Assembly (NCBI GenBank): GCA_903887325.1
Contig: CAISPG010000051.1
Span: 1 to 38,719, forward strand
Origin: an uncultured Burkholderiales bacterium
GTDB taxonomy: Bacteria; Pseudomonadota; Gammaproteobacteria; Burkholderiales; Burkholderiaceae_C
DNA length: 38,719 nucleotides
Direction of reading: 5' to 3'
The notes beneath the pieces were generated by a model. That model searched no databases. It worked only from the letters and a program-made list of their open reading frames with translations, and was not told where the DNA came from. A program made the translations under genes and the position numbers. Shown here piece by piece: positions 17,682 through 27,071 of the stretch; the stretch's first letter is position 1; each line of letters begins with the position of its first letter.

Positions 17682-17865
17682 GCAATTTGTCCAGTTCCTC
17701 GTCGCTCAAGGTACGCGCTTCAACTTCGAGCAGCACGGGAATACCGTCGCGCACAGGGTAGGCCAGCCGGGCACTGCGGGACACCAGTTCCTGGGTGTCG
17801 CGCTGGTAAATCAGGCTGCCTTTGGTGACCGGGCAAACCAGCAGTTCAAGTAGTTTTTTGTCCAT
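17674..17865 (-). CDS. Trm112/YcaR-like small protein
   Basis: The 63-residue product ([20 protein letters not shown], later [19 protein letters not shown]) matches the Trm112/YcaR family found between lpxK and kdsB in most Proteobacteria. The [11 protein letters not shown] block is the family hallmark. The usual zinc ligands are reduced: the CPxC motif reads CPVT and the later Cys position reads Ser, so it probably does not bind zinc. The gene overlaps lpxK by 20 bases at its start and kdsB by 8 at its end. Confidence 0.93.
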   Translation of the reverse strand: MDKKLLELLVCPVTKGSLIYQRDTQELVSRSARLAYPVRDGIPVLLEVEARTLSDEELDKLHE

Positions 17866-18859
17866 GAAGCAATGATAGTCGCTGCACCTCGACGCTGAGT
17901 TGTTGCAGCAACTCGGGGGGCAATTCGCAGACCAGCGGCACCGCCCAGGCCGACGGCAAACGCGGCCAGAGTTTGACCGCGTCTTTTTCTGTGCACAACA
18001 GCGGTTCATCGCCGACGGGCAGCCAGTTGTCCAGCGAAGCGTGGTCGGGCAGGGCGTGCTTTTGCTTAAGCCGCAGACCGGCTTGCTCCAGTGCGAAAAA
18101 AAACAAGGACGGTTGGGCAATCGCCGCCAGCGCTTGAACCGTTTGTCCCTGCCATCTGGAAATATTTCGTTCTTCGCCTTGGCCGTTGCGTGCAATCTGC
18201 GACAAGCTGCGTTTGGCCGCCAGACTTTGTCCGAATGCTTTGTCCCCGGTGTGCAAAAGAAACTGCTTGCTGCTTGTACTTGACAGTCGCGGCCAAAGTT
18301 CGCGCAAAGGCCCGGCGGGCAGCAGCCAGCCGTTACCCAGACCCCGGTCGTCGAACACGCACACGACAAGGTCATGGTGAAGCGCATGGTGTTGCAAACC
18401 GTCGTCGCTGATGATGAGTTGTGTCTGCGGATAGGCTTTCAGCAAAGCCTGTGCGGCTTTGGAGCGTTGCCGTCCGGTAAACACAGGTACATCGCAACGC
18501 ATCTTGAGCAGCAATGGCTCGTCACCCGCTTGTGATGCACGGCTGTCGCTTAACACTTCCATCACCGGTTCATCCCCGGTGCCGTAAGCGCGCGCAATCA
18601 CGCCGACTTGCAAGCCCAGCGACTTGAAATGCTCGACCAGGCTGATGACGATGGGGGTTTTACCGGTGCCGCCCGCCAGTACATTGCCAACCACCAGCAC
18701 CGGCACTGGCAAATGCACATTACCGCGCCAGCCTTTGGCATAGGCCATGGCGTTGAGCGCGAGCCAAGCACGGCTGATCAGCGTCAATGGCCACAGCAGG
18801 CAGGCCAGCGGTCCGCGTGCGGCCCAGACCTGTTGTGAAAGGTAAGCCGACAAGCGCAT
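17846..18859 (-). CDS. lpxK: Tetraacyldisaccharide 4'-kinase
   Basis: The 337-residue inner-membrane-associated enzyme phosphorylates the 4' position of the lipid A disaccharide precursor to give lipid IVA. The N-terminus has a hydrophobic membrane-contact segment (about 15-38; [19 protein letters not shown]), then [19 protein letters not shown] with the P-loop (around residues 55-73), and later [22 protein letters not shown] with the catalytic aspartates. Length is typical. It starts 6 bases after exbD and overlaps the Trm112 gene at its end. Confidence 0.97.
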   Translation of the reverse strand: MRLSAYLSQQVWAARGPLACLLWPLTLISRAWLALNAMAYAKGWRGNVHLPVPVLVVGNVLAGGTGKTPIVISLVEHFKSLGLQVGVIARAYGTGDEPVMEVLSDSRASQAGDEPLLLKMRCDVPVFTGRQRSKAAQALLKAYPQTQLIISDDGLQHHALHHDLVVCVFDDRGLGNGWLLPAGPLRELWPRLSSTSSKQFLLHTGDKAFGQSLAAKRSLSQIARNGQGEERNISRWQGQTVQALAAIAQPSLFFFALEQAGLRLKQKHALPDHASLDNWLPVGDEPLLCTEKDAVKLWPRLPSAWAVPLVCELPPELLQQLSVEVQRLSLLHGQKTT

Positions 18860-18865
18860 CTGAAT

Positions 18866-19297
18866 TCAGGGAAGAGCGGTGTTGCTGGTGCGCGCCTGGG
18901 CAGAAAAAGTGATGTGTTGCAAACCGGCTTTTTGCGCCGCTTCCAGCACTTGCATCACGGCCTGGTGGCTGGCGCGAGCATCTGCTGATATGACCAGCAG
19001 CGCGTCAGCATTGTGGTTGGCCGCAAGCGACAAAGCCTGTGTCAATGAGCCTATGTCAGAAGTGGACACAGCTGTTTTTTGCACCATGTACTGGCCGTCG
19101 CTGCTGACACTCACACGTATTTCATCCGGGCGGTTCTCCTGTTGCCCGCTGTCGGCCTTGGGCAATCGCATGTCGAGTTGCGTCAAACGTCCGTAGGTGG
19201 TGGTCAGCATCAAAAAGATGAGAATCACCAACAGCACATCTATGAACGGGATCAGGTTGATCTCGGGTTCGGCGGATTGGGGGCGACCGAAGCGCAT
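18866..19297 (-). CDS. exbD: ExbD/TolR family biopolymer transport protein
   Basis: The 143-residue protein has a short cytoplasmic N-terminus, one membrane helix (INLIPFIDVLLVILIFLMLT, about 14-33) with the conserved proton-path aspartate in PFIDVLL, and a periplasmic domain ending the chain. With ExbB it forms the proton-driven motor that energises TonB-dependent outer-membrane transport. It starts 3 bases after exbB. A TolR role cannot be fully excluded because tolQRA are not visible in this window. Confidence 0.94.
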   Translation of the reverse strand: MRFGRPQSAEPEINLIPFIDVLLVILIFLMLTTTYGRLTQLDMRLPKADSGQQENRPDEIRVSVSSDGQYMVQKTAVSTSDIGSLTQALSLAANHNADALLVISADARASHQAVMQVLEAAQKAGLQHITFSAQARTSNTALP

Positions 19298-19300
19298 GTT

Positions 19301-19924
19301 TTATTTGCCGCTTTTTGAAACGTAAAAATGGCGCACAAGGCGCTCGGCTGCAATCTCAAGTTCGACGGTGAAGTGGTCGACCTTGTTTCTGAAAAAACGC
19401 CACATCACCAGGCTGGGAATGGCAATCACCAGACCGAAAGCGGTGTTGTACAAAGCCACTGAAATACCGTGAGCCAGTTGCGCGGGGTTGCCGGCACCCG
19501 GGGTTTGGGCGCCGAAAATTTCTATCATGCCTATGACAGTACCGAATAAACCCAGCAAAGGAGCCACCGACGCGATCGAGCCCAGCGCACTCAGGTAGTG
19601 CTCGAGTTTGCTGTTGACCCGACGCCCGCTGGCCTCGACCACGGCGCGTAATTCGCTCTCCGTTGAAGCCGGTTTGCGTTGCATGTGATTCAGACCCGCC
19701 ACAATGATTTCACCGAGAGCGCAATGGCTTTTCAATTGCTCTATGGACTCCGGTTTGAGAAGAGCGGGGTGCGACAAGGTCAGCACTTCGTCCAGCAATT
19801 GCGAGGGAATGACCCGTTTGGTTTGCAAGCTGTAAATGCGTTCAAAAATCAACGCCAACGCCGCGATGGAGCATGCGAGCAAAGGCCAGATCGGCCAACC
19901 GGCCGCTTGTATGATGCCTAGCAA
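19301..19924 (-). CDS. exbB: ExbB/TolQ family (MotA-like) proton channel protein
   Basis: The product is 207 residues from TTG 19924, chosen because GGGAG stands 7 bases upstream and the protein then starts like its relatives (LGIIQAAGWPIWPLLACS). An in-frame TTG at 19987 would add a polar 21-residue stretch. Three membrane helices are visible: about 5-25, about 100-120 (SIASVAPLLGLFGTVIGMIE, the MotA/TolQ/ExbB signature) and about 140-160 (ALYNTAFGLVIAIPSLVMW). It forms the pentameric part of the ExbBD motor in the inner membrane. Placement in front of exbD and lpxK is usual for betaproteobacteria. Confidence 0.92.
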   Translation of the reverse strand: MLGIIQAAGWPIWPLLACSIAALALIFERIYSLQTKRVIPSQLLDEVLTLSHPALLKPESIEQLKSHCALGEIIVAGLNHMQRKPASTESELRAVVEASGRRVNSKLEHYLSALGSIASVAPLLGLFGTVIGMIEIFGAQTPGAGNPAQLAHGISVALYNTAFGLVIAIPSLVMWRFFRNKVDHFTVELEIAAERLVRHFYVSKSGK

Positions 19925-19998
19925 AAGTGTTCTCCCGTCAGATACACATTCAATTATGGCCCAGTTGGTCTTCACCGATTTTTTCAAAACAACACGCC

Positions 19999-21288
19999 AT
20001 GCCCGGATTCAATACTGTCACTGAAGCAAGCAGCAACCGGGTCTGGACCGTCGGCGGGCTTTGCCATGCCATCAGCGATCAACTCAAGGCGCGCTTCGGT
20101 CTGGTGCTGGTGCAAGGTGAAATATCCGGCATGACACGGGCCGGCAGCGGACATTGCTACCTGACGCTGAAAGACGAACAAGGTCAATTGCGTTGCGCCA
20201 TGTTCCGTCGGGTTGCCGAGACATTGAACTTTGAACCGCGTAACGGCGACTTGGTGCAAGTGCAGGCCCGCGTCGGTTTGTATGAGCCGCGCGGCGAAAT
20301 GCAATTGGTGATTGAGTCCATGCGACCGGCCGGTGCCGGGCAATTGCACGAGGCTTTTTTAAAACTCAAAGCCAAGCTGCAAGCGCAAGGTTTGTTTGAT
20401 GCCGACCGCAAACGACCGATTCCCGCCAGACCGCGTGGCATTGGCGTTGTGACTTCATTGTCAGCCGCCGCTTTGCATGATGTGGTCACAGCATTGCAGC
20501 GGCGCGTGCCGCACATACCGGTGCGCATTGTGCCGAGTCCGGTGCAGGGTGCAGATGCGCCGGCAGGATTGATCGCAGCGCTTGCCGCAGCGCAAGAGTT
20601 ACCGCAGGTGGATGTGATATTGCTGGTGCGCGGCGGCGGTTCCATGGAAGATTTGTGGGCCTTCAACGATGAAGCCCTAGCGCATGCGATTGTTGACAGC
20701 AAGCTACCTGTGGTGGTCGGCGTAGGCCATGAAACCGATGTCACTATCGCCGATTACTGCGCCGATTTGCGCGCACCCACACCTACCGCGGCAGCAGAAC
20801 TCTGCGCCATCGAACAAGCCGCAGATTTGTCTGAATTGGATGACTGGCAAGCGGCACTGATGGCGCTCATGCACGCGCGTATCGAGCAAAGCTGGCAGCG
20901 GCTGGACCGTGCTGAGCGTCAGCTCGGACGGCCTTCCGCCTGGTTGCACACACAGCAATTGGCGTGTGCCGGTTTGGTTAACAGGCTTGAGCGCGGCGTT
21001 TTTAACAGCTTGCAGCGACGCCAGTTGGCGCTACAACCGCTGGCCATGCGACTGCGGCAGTCGGCGGCCAATATTCCCAGACACATGTCGCATCGGCTGG
21101 ATAAATCCGAATGGTTGTTGCGCTCGCTCGATCCTGCATTGGTATTGAAACGCGGTTACGCCTGGTTGCAAAACAAGCAAGGCCAGGCGCTGGTGTCAGT
21201 CAAAGAATTTGAAAGCGGTCAGCAAGTCACTGCCAGGTTGTCCGACGGGCAGGTTGACTTGACGGTCAATGCCAGCAAAGAAACTTAA
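19999..21288 (+). CDS. xseA: Exodeoxyribonuclease VII large subunit
   Basis: From ATG 19999 the product is 429 residues. An N-terminal OB-fold (about 14-110; LVLVQGEISGMTRAGSGHCYLTLKD) is followed by the catalytic domain (about 120-310) with GIGVVTSLSAAALHDVVTAL, VILLVRGGGSMEDLWAFNDE and GVGHETDVTIADYCADLRAPTPTAAAE, then a helical C-terminal part. Together with XseB it degrades single-stranded DNA in both directions. The longer open frame from 19927 adds residues that do not match the family. It is divergent from exbB; xseB is not in this window. Confidence 0.97.
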   Translation: MPGFNTVTEASSNRVWTVGGLCHAISDQLKARFGLVLVQGEISGMTRAGSGHCYLTLKDEQGQLRCAMFRRVAETLNFEPRNGDLVQVQARVGLYEPRGEMQLVIESMRPAGAGQLHEAFLKLKAKLQAQGLFDADRKRPIPARPRGIGVVTSLSAAALHDVVTALQRRVPHIPVRIVPSPVQGADAPAGLIAALAAAQELPQVDVILLVRGGGSMEDLWAFNDEALAHAIVDSKLPVVVGVGHETDVTIADYCADLRAPTPTAAAELCAIEQAADLSELDDWQAALMALMHARIEQSWQRLDRAERQLGRPSAWLHTQQLACAGLVNRLERGVFNSLQRRQLALQPLAMRLRQSAANIPRHMSHRLDKSEWLLRSLDPALVLKRGYAWLQNKQGQALVSVKEFESGQQVTARLSDGQVDLTVNASKET

Positions 21289-21317
21289 ACCCCGGACAGG
21301 TTCAGTACGTGAAGGTT

Positions 21318-21770
21318 TTATTTGCTTGACGTGTTGTTAAACACACTGGACTTAAGCACATAGCCCTTGCGGATTTGCTTGGCGGCAAACCAGCCTTGCT
21401 TCATTTCCAGCACATAGCGCACCGGCTTGTCAGAGCAATGGGAATCTGTGGTTTGCGGTTTCATGTCCGCCAGATTGACAATGCTGCCATCGTCCGCAAT
21501 AAAAGCTGCAGTCAAAGGCATGAGCGTGTTTTTCATCCAAAAGCATTGCACTTGAGGATTTTCAAAAACAAACAACATGCCTTCGTGCTGAGGCATATCA
21601 GGCCGGTTCATCAAGCCGATGGCGCGTTGCTCGGGCGTGGAGGCCACTTGCGCATTGATCTGGTACATGCCGGCTTGCATTTGTACGCGTGGTAATTCTG
21701 TTTGTGCGGTTTGCGCCCGGGCAGTCACGCTTAAAAGCGACAGCAGCAAGGGCAGAAGGTATTGGGTCAT
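21318..21770 (-). CDS. DUF192 family exported protein
   Basis: From ATG 21770 the product is 150 residues and starts with a signal peptide (MTQYLLPLLLSLLSVTARAQ). The DUF192 core follows: QVASTPEQRAIGLMNRPDMPQHEGMLFVF, CFWMKNTLMPLTAAFIADDGSIVNLADM and VRYVLEMKQGWFAAKQIRKGY. These blocks are highly characteristic, but the biochemical role of the family is not settled. It lies divergent to icd across about 90 bases. Confidence 0.92.
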   Translation of the reverse strand: MTQYLLPLLLSLLSVTARAQTAQTELPRVQMQAGMYQINAQVASTPEQRAIGLMNRPDMPQHEGMLFVFENPQVQCFWMKNTLMPLTAAFIADDGSIVNLADMKPQTTDSHCSDKPVRYVLEMKQGWFAAKQIRKGYVLKSSVFNNTSSK

Positions 21771-21788
21771 TTTCGGGTCAGCAGCGAT

Positions 21789-21797
21789 GGTTAGAAT
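21789..21797 (+). promoter_or_regulatory. Possible -10 element for icd
   Basis: TAGAAT within GGTTAGAAT is placed 65 bases before the icd start in the divergent region. The same nine bases occur before tRNA-Pro and tolB. No convincing -35 accompanies it. Confidence 0.35.
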
Positions 21798-21862
21798 GAA
21801 TTCACAGGTCAGGAATGCATTTTGCATCCAACGGACCGTTCTTTTTTTCTGGAGATTCTCAC

Positions 21863-23116
21863 TTGTACCAGCATATCAAGGTGCCCGCCCAGGGCGAAAA
21901 AATCATTGTCAATGCAGACATGTCTTTGACAGTCCCGGATCAACCTGTCATTCCCTTTATCGAGGGTGACGGCACCGGTATGGACATCACTCCGGTGATG
22001 CTCAAAGTGGTCGATGCCGCGGTCGCCAAGGCTTACGGCGGCAAAAGAAAAATCCACTGGATGGAGGTGTATGCCGGTGAAAAATCCACCAAGGTCTACG
22101 GGCCCGATGTGTGGTTGCCGCCCGAAACCCTGGCAGCCCTCAAGGAATATGTTGTGTCCATCAAAGGCCCGTTAACCACCCCAGTGGGCGGCGGCATACG
22201 CTCTTTGAACGTGGCATTGCGCCAGGAACTCGACCTGTATGTTTGTTTACGCCCGGTGCAGTATTTCAAGGGCGTGCCTTCGCCTGTGAAGGAACCTGAA
22301 AAAACCCACATGGTGATCTTCCGTGAAAATTCTGAAGACATTTACGCCGGTATCGAATATGAAGCAGAGTCTGACAAGGCCAAAAAACTCATCAAGTTCC
22401 TGATCGAGGAAATGGGCGTCACCAAGATCCGCTTTCCTAACACCTCGGGTATCGGTATCAAACCTGTGTCACGCGAAGGCACAGAGCGTCTGGTGCGCAA
22501 AGCCATTCAATACGCTATTGACAACGACAAGCCCAGCGTGACCATCGTGCACAAGGGCAACATCATGAAATACACCGAAGGCGGATTCCGCGACTGGGCT
22601 TACGGTCTGGCACAAAAAGAATTCGGCGCTCAGTTGATAGACGGCGGCCCGTGGTGCAGTTTCAAAAACCCGCGCACCGGTCGAGAAATCATCGTCAAAG
22701 ACAGTATTGCAGACGCATTTTTGCAACAAATTTTGTTGCGTCCTGCGGAATACAGCGTGATTGCCACTTTGAATTTGAACGGCGACTATATTTCCGACGC
22801 GCTGGCGGCACAGGTCGGCGGTATCGGCATTGCACCCGGTGCCAATTTGTCTGATTCGGTGGCTTGTTTTGAAGCCACTCACGGTACAGCGCCTAAATAC
22901 GCCGGCAAAGATTACGTGAATCCAGGTTCGGAGATTTTGTCAGCAGAAATGATGCTGCGTCACATGGGATGGATTGAAGCCGCTGACTTGATCATTTCCT
23001 CGATGGAAAAATCCATTTTGAGCCGTCATGTCACCTATGACTTTGCCCGCCTTATGGAGGGCGCGACCCAAGTCAGTTGTTCCGGCTTCGGTCAGGTGAT
23101 GATTGATCACATGTGA
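21863..23116 (+). CDS. icd: Isocitrate dehydrogenase (NADP-dependent)
   Basis: The product is 417 residues from TTG 21863, chosen because GGAG stands 8 bases upstream and the protein then begins like other betaproteobacterial Icd proteins ([14 protein letters not shown]). An ATG at 21815 would add 16 unrelated residues. Substrate-binding motifs are intact: [20 protein letters not shown] with the regulatory serine in the SLN turn, [15 protein letters not shown], and [21 protein letters not shown] with the NADP-binding loop. The enzyme oxidises isocitrate to 2-oxoglutarate in the TCA cycle. Dimeric E. coli type by length. Confidence 0.98.
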   Translation: MYQHIKVPAQGEKIIVNADMSLTVPDQPVIPFIEGDGTGMDITPVMLKVVDAAVAKAYGGKRKIHWMEVYAGEKSTKVYGPDVWLPPETLAALKEYVVSIKGPLTTPVGGGIRSLNVALRQELDLYVCLRPVQYFKGVPSPVKEPEKTHMVIFRENSEDIYAGIEYEAESDKAKKLIKFLIEEMGVTKIRFPNTSGIGIKPVSREGTERLVRKAIQYAIDNDKPSVTIVHKGNIMKYTEGGFRDWAYGLAQKEFGAQLIDGGPWCSFKNPRTGREIIVKDSIADAFLQQILLRPAEYSVIATLNLNGDYISDALAAQVGGIGIAPGANLSDSVACFEATHGTAPKYAGKDYVNPGSEILSAEMMLRHMGWIEAADLIISSMEKSILSRHVTYDFARLMEGATQVSCSGFGQVMIDHM

Positions 23117-23119
23117 AGC

Positions 23120-23147
23120 GGCAACAAGGCTTTCAATAGGCTTGTTG
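23120..23147. terminator. Possible bidirectional hairpin between icd and the cold-shock gene
   Basis: GCAACAAG (23120-23127) pairs with CTTGTTGC (23140-23147) around a 12-base loop. It starts 4 bases after the icd stop and includes the last codons of the convergent gene. There is no T-tract on either side, so factor-independent termination is uncertain. Confidence 0.35.
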
Positions 23148-23441
23148 CGGTATCAGATTGGCCCGGAATTGCGGGGTTCTGAGGCGCGAACCTTTGAAAT
23201 CCGACGGTTGGCGGGTTTCTTCAGCCATGGCTGGAGCGGCAATCACTTTGATGCTTTTAGCCATCCAGCCGCGCGGTCCTTGTATGGGCTCATAAACCAC
23301 AGTGGCACCCTGTTGCAGGGTTTTGAATCCAACCATATCGACTTCGCTGAAATGGGCGAAAACATCGGAATCAAATTCTGTGGATTCAATGAAGCCAAAA
23401 CCCTTGTGGTTGTTAAACCATTTGACAATGCCGTAAGCCAT
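23133..23441 (-). CDS. Cold-shock domain protein with a C-terminal tail
   Basis: The 102-residue product has a full cold-shock domain (residues 1-67): MAYGIVKWFNNHKGFGFIE contains RNP1 (KGFGFI), and DVFAHFSEV is RNP2. Such proteins bind single-stranded RNA or DNA and act as RNA chaperones. Typical CspA proteins end near residue 68-70; here about 35 further polar residues follow (ETRQPSDFKGSRLRTPQFRA), with several Arg and Lys. The ATG is preceded by GGGGG at a fitting distance and by a long AT-rich leader, as in cold-induced csp genes. It is convergent with icd and divergent from clpS. Confidence 0.93.
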   Translation of the reverse strand: MAYGIVKWFNNHKGFGFIESTEFDSDVFAHFSEVDMVGFKTLQQGATVVYEPIQGPRGWMAKSIKVIAAPAMAEETRQPSDFKGSRLRTPQFRANLIPQQAY

Positions 23442-23461
23442 GAAACCCCCTGTGTTTTTTG

Positions 23462-23580
23462 AATAATGAAACTCAAATGCTTAATATAGGAAATAAAGTA
23501 AATTATTACCAATGAATAATTATTACATGTAAATTACTATTTATTACATTTAGCCGAACATCTTTCTGTAATTTCCTTTG
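23462..23580. promoter_or_regulatory. AT-rich divergent regulatory region between the cold-shock gene and clpS
   Basis: This stretch is far richer in A/T than the rest of the window. TTATTAC occurs at 23503-23509, 23520-23526 and 23541-23547, the last two as TTATTACAT exactly 21 bases apart, and TTACATGTAA (23523-23532) is a perfect palindrome. It probably holds UP-element-like sequence, the 5' leader of the cold-shock mRNA, and binding sites for a nucleoid protein or regulator. Confidence 0.5.
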
Positions 23581-23617
23581 CGTTCCCTCTGACGGTTGAC
23601 ACCGATAGAATCCTGAC

Positions 23618-23968
23618 ATGGCAACCCAATCACCGAAAACACCTACGCTCACGCCATCCCGCGATTCCAACGGGGATTCTGTGGTTTTGGAGCGTCAAAC
23701 CCTGAAAACCCAGCCACCGCAGATGTACCAGGTGGTCATGCTCAATGATGACTTCACGCCCATGGAATTTGTGGTGCGTGTTTTGCAGGAGTTTTTCAGC
23801 AAGGACCGCGAAGCGGCCACCCAAATCATGCTCAAAATCCACTTGGACGGCAAAGGCGTCTGCGGCGTTTATTCCAAGGATGTCGCCGCCACCAAGGTTG
23901 ACCAAGTGCAGGATGCCGCCCACCAGGCCGGCCATCCTTTGCAATGTTTGGCCGAACCCGTTGAATAA
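23618..23968 (+). CDS. clpS: ClpS, N-degron adaptor of ClpAP
   Basis: The 116-residue product has a disordered N-terminal tail (1-33) and the ClpS core with [21 protein letters not shown] (residues about 37-57), whose Asn-Asp pair and following Met line the pocket for bulky N-terminal residues, and later [19 protein letters not shown]. It delivers N-end-rule substrates to ClpA, the next gene. No ribosome binding site precedes the ATG; TAGAAT lies 6 bases upstream, so the mRNA may be leaderless. The gap to clpA is 54 bases. Confidence 0.97.
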   Translation: MATQSPKTPTLTPSRDSNGDSVVLERQTLKTQPPQMYQVVMLNDDFTPMEFVVRVLQEFFSKDREAATQIMLKIHLDGKGVCGVYSKDVAATKVDQVQDAAHQAGHPLQCLAEPVE

Positions 23969-24022
23969 ATCCCATCCGTTTCCATATACAGTTGAACCCA
24001 AGATCGCACCAAGGAAGAAATC

Positions 24023-26350
24023 ATGATTGCCCAAGAACTTGAAGTCAGCTTGCACATGGCCTTCGTAGAAGCCCGGCAGCAGCGTCATGAATTCATCACC
24101 GTCGAGCATTTGCTGTTGGCATTGCTGGACAACCCCAGCGCCGCTGAAGTGTTGCGCGCCTGCTCGGCCAACATAGATGATTTGCGTAAATCGCTGTCCA
24201 ATTTCATCAAAGACAACACGCCGCAAGTCGCCGGCACTGACGAAGTCGATACCCAGCCCACACTGGGTTTTCAGCGCGTCATACAGCGCGCCATCATGCA
24301 CGTGCAATCCACCGGCAATGGCAAAAAAGAAGTCACCGGCGCCAATGTGCTGGTCGCCATCTTTGGTGAAAAAGATTCACACGCTGTTTATTACCTTCAC
24401 CAACAAGGCGTGACCCGTCTGGATGTAGTGAATTTCATTGCCCACGGCATCAAAAAATCTGATCCGCAGGAACCGGTGAAAAGCAACGAAAACAACGCGC
24501 CTGAGGCTGAGGAAAACACCGATAAATCGGAAAAAACCTCACCGCTTGAGCAGTTCACGCAAAACCTGAACCAGATGGCCAAAGACGGCAAGATCGACCC
24601 GTTGATCGGCCGCGAATACGAAGTTGAGCGCGTCATCCAAATTCTGTGCCGCCGCCGCAAAAACAATCCGCTGCTAGTAGGTGAAGCCGGTGTGGGAAAA
24701 ACCGCGATCGCCGAAGGCCTGGCTTGGCGCATCACGCAAAAAGACGTGCCCGAAATTCTGGCGGATTCACAGGTGTATTCGCTGGACATGGGTGCCTTGC
24801 TGGCGGGAACCAAATACCGTGGCGATTTCGAGCAACGGCTCAAAGGCGTGTTGAAGTCTCTCAAAGACAAACCGAATGCGGTTTTGTTTATTGACGAAAT
24901 CCACACTTTGATCGGTGCCGGTGCGGCTTCCGGCGGCACCTTGGATGCATCCAACTTGCTCAAGCCCGCGCTGTCCAGCGGTCAACTCAAATGCATAGGT
25001 GCCACCACTTTCACCGAATACAGAGGCATTTTCGAAAAAGACGCCGCCTTGTCACGCCGTTTCCAAAAAGTCGATGTGGTCGAGCCGACCGTCGAGCAAA
25101 CCGTGGATATTTTGAAAGGTTTGAAGTCACGCTTTGAAGAGCACCACAGCGTGAAATACGCAGTGGCGGCATTGCAAGCAGCGGCTGAACTCAGCGCCAA
25201 ATACATCAACGATCGCCACTTGCCCGACAAAGCGATTGATGTGATTGACGAAGCCGGTGCGGCGCAACGCATTCTGCCGGTGTCTAAGCGCAAGAAAACC
25301 ATCACTAAGTCCGAGATCGAAGACATCGTTGCCAAGATCGCACGTATCCCGCCAGCCAGTGTGTCCAACGACGATCGCGGCAAACTGCAAACCCTGGAAC
25401 GCGACTTGAAGAGCGTGGTGTTCGGCCAGGATAAAGCGCTTGAAGTTTTGGCCGCATCCGTCAAGATGGCGCGTTCAGGCTTGGGTAAAGCAGACAAGCC
25501 TATCGGTGCGTTTTTGTTCAGCGGACCCACTGGCGTGGGCAAAACCGAAGCAGCTAAGCAACTGGCTTACATCCTTGGCATTGAATTGCTCCGCTTTGAC
25601 ATGTCCGAGTACATGGAACGTCATGCTGTCAGTCGCTTGATCGGTGCGCCTCCGGGCTATGTGGGGTTCGATCAGGGCGGTTTGCTGACTGAAGCTGTCA
25701 CCAAAAAACCGCATTCAGTCTTGTTGCTTGATGAAATCGAAAAAGCGCATCCGGATATTTTCAATGTCTTGTTGCAAGTCATGGACCATGGCACCTTGAC
25801 CGACAACAATGGTCGCAAAGCCGATTTTCGTAACGTCATCATCATCATGACGACGAATGCCGGTGCCGAAACCATGAACAAGTCCACCATTGGCTTTACC
25901 AATGCACGCGAGCAGGGCGACGAGATGGCGGACATCAAGCGCTTGTTCACGCCTGAATTCCGCAACCGCTTGGACGCAACCGTCAGCTTCAAATCCCTTG
26001 ACGAAACCGTCATCATGCGCGTGGTCGACAAGTTTTTGCTGCAACTCGAAACTCAACTGGCAGAGAAGAAAGTGGATGTCACTTTCACCGACGATTTGCG
26101 CAAATACCTGGCCAAGAAAGGCTTTGACCCGCTCATGGGCGCGCGCCCTATGCAGCGCCTGATACAAGACATGATCCGTCGTGCGCTGGCAGATGAATTG
26201 CTCTTCGGTCGTTTGACCGAAGGCGGCCGCTTGACTGTGGATCTCGACGACAAGGAAGAAGTGCTTCTCGACATTCAGCCGCTGCCTAAAAAGGAAAGCC
26301 GCGCGTCCAAATCCGAACCGGCGGAACCCGAAGAAGCAGAGGCCAATTAA
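24023..26350 (+). CDS. clpA: ClpA, ATPase subunit of the ClpAP protease
   Basis: The 775-residue AAA+ unfoldase has the N-domain (1-145; [20 protein letters not shown]), a first ATPase module with Walker A GEAGVGKT (about residue 220) and [14 protein letters not shown], and a second with GPTGVGKT (about residue 500), [25 protein letters not shown] and [13 protein letters not shown]. The ClpP-docking tripeptide IGF is present near residue 622. It unfolds substrates and threads them into ClpP. AGGAAGAAATC before the ATG is a good ribosome binding site. clpP is not nearby, as is usual. Confidence 0.99.
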   Translation: MIAQELEVSLHMAFVEARQQRHEFITVEHLLLALLDNPSAAEVLRACSANIDDLRKSLSNFIKDNTPQVAGTDEVDTQPTLGFQRVIQRAIMHVQSTGNGKKEVTGANVLVAIFGEKDSHAVYYLHQQGVTRLDVVNFIAHGIKKSDPQEPVKSNENNAPEAEENTDKSEKTSPLEQFTQNLNQMAKDGKIDPLIGREYEVERVIQILCRRRKNNPLLVGEAGVGKTAIAEGLAWRITQKDVPEILADSQVYSLDMGALLAGTKYRGDFEQRLKGVLKSLKDKPNAVLFIDEIHTLIGAGAASGGTLDASNLLKPALSSGQLKCIGATTFTEYRGIFEKDAALSRRFQKVDVVEPTVEQTVDILKGLKSRFEEHHSVKYAVAALQAAAELSAKYINDRHLPDKAIDVIDEAGAAQRILPVSKRKKTITKSEIEDIVAKIARIPPASVSNDDRGKLQTLERDLKSVVFGQDKALEVLAASVKMARSGLGKADKPIGAFLFSGPTGVGKTEAAKQLAYILGIELLRFDMSEYMERHAVSRLIGAPPGYVGFDQGGLLTEAVTKKPHSVLLLDEIEKAHPDIFNVLLQVMDHGTLTDNNGRKADFRNVIIIMTTNAGAETMNKSTIGFTNAREQGDEMADIKRLFTPEFRNRLDATVSFKSLDETVIMRVVDKFLLQLETQLAEKKVDVTFTDDLRKYLAKKGFDPLMGARPMQRLIQDMIRRALADELLFGRLTEGGRLTVDLDDKEEVLLDIQPLPKKESRASKSEPAEPEEAEAN

Positions 26351-26351
26351 A

Positions 26352-27071
26352 GTGGCAGGACACAGTAAATGGGCCAATATCCAGCATCGCAAAGGCCGAC
26401 AGGACGAAAAACGCGGCAAGGTCTGGACCCGGGTTATCCGGGAAATCATGGTGGCAGCACGCGCAGGCGGCGGCGATTTGCAGGTCAATCCCCGCTTGCG
26501 CCTGGCGATTGAAAAAGCCAAGGCTGTGAATATGCCGGCCGATACCATCAAGCGCAACATCGATAAAGCCACCGGCAACCTCGAAGGCGTGCACTACGAG
26601 GAAATCCGCTACGAAGGTTACGGCATAGGCGGCGTCGCTTTGATGGTCGACACCATGACCGACAACAAAGTGCGTACCGTTGCTGAAGTGCGCCACGCAC
26701 TCAGCAAACACGGCGGTAACCTGGGTACCGATGGATCGGTGGCTTTTCAATTCAAACACTGCGGTCAATTGATATTGGCACCGGGTACCTCTGAAGATGC
26801 CGTCATGGAAATCGCGCTGGAAGCCGGCGCGCAAGACGTGTTGACCGACGAGGACGGTGCCATCGAAGTGCTGACGGACCCGGCTGAATATGAGGCTGTG
26901 AAAGCTGCACTTGACAAAGCGGGCATGCCCCCCGCCATGGCTGAAATCACTTACCGCGCAGATATCTCCATTGATTTAAGCGAAGAAGACCAAATCAAAA
27001 TGCAAAAAATCATTGATGCGTTGGAAGACCTGGACGATGTGCAAGAGGTCTATCACAACGCTGCCTTATGA
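26352..27071 (+). CDS. YebC/PmpR family protein
   Basis: The 239-residue product starts with GTG 26352, one base after the clpA stop, and begins with the family hallmark [23 protein letters not shown]. Three domains typical of YebC are seen, with FKHCGQLI and [13 protein letters not shown] in the later two. Members bind DNA and regulate transcription, and recent work on some bacteria shows that YebC proteins relieve ribosome stalling at proline runs. Which role applies here cannot be told. It overlaps purD by 4 bases (ATGA). Confidence 0.97.
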   Translation: MAGHSKWANIQHRKGRQDEKRGKVWTRVIREIMVAARAGGGDLQVNPRLRLAIEKAKAVNMPADTIKRNIDKATGNLEGVHYEEIRYEGYGIGGVALMVDTMTDNKVRTVAEVRHALSKHGGNLGTDGSVAFQFKHCGQLILAPGTSEDAVMEIALEAGAQDVLTDEDGAIEVLTDPAEYEAVKAALDKAGMPPAMAEITYRADISIDLSEEDQIKMQKIIDALEDLDDVQEVYHNAAL

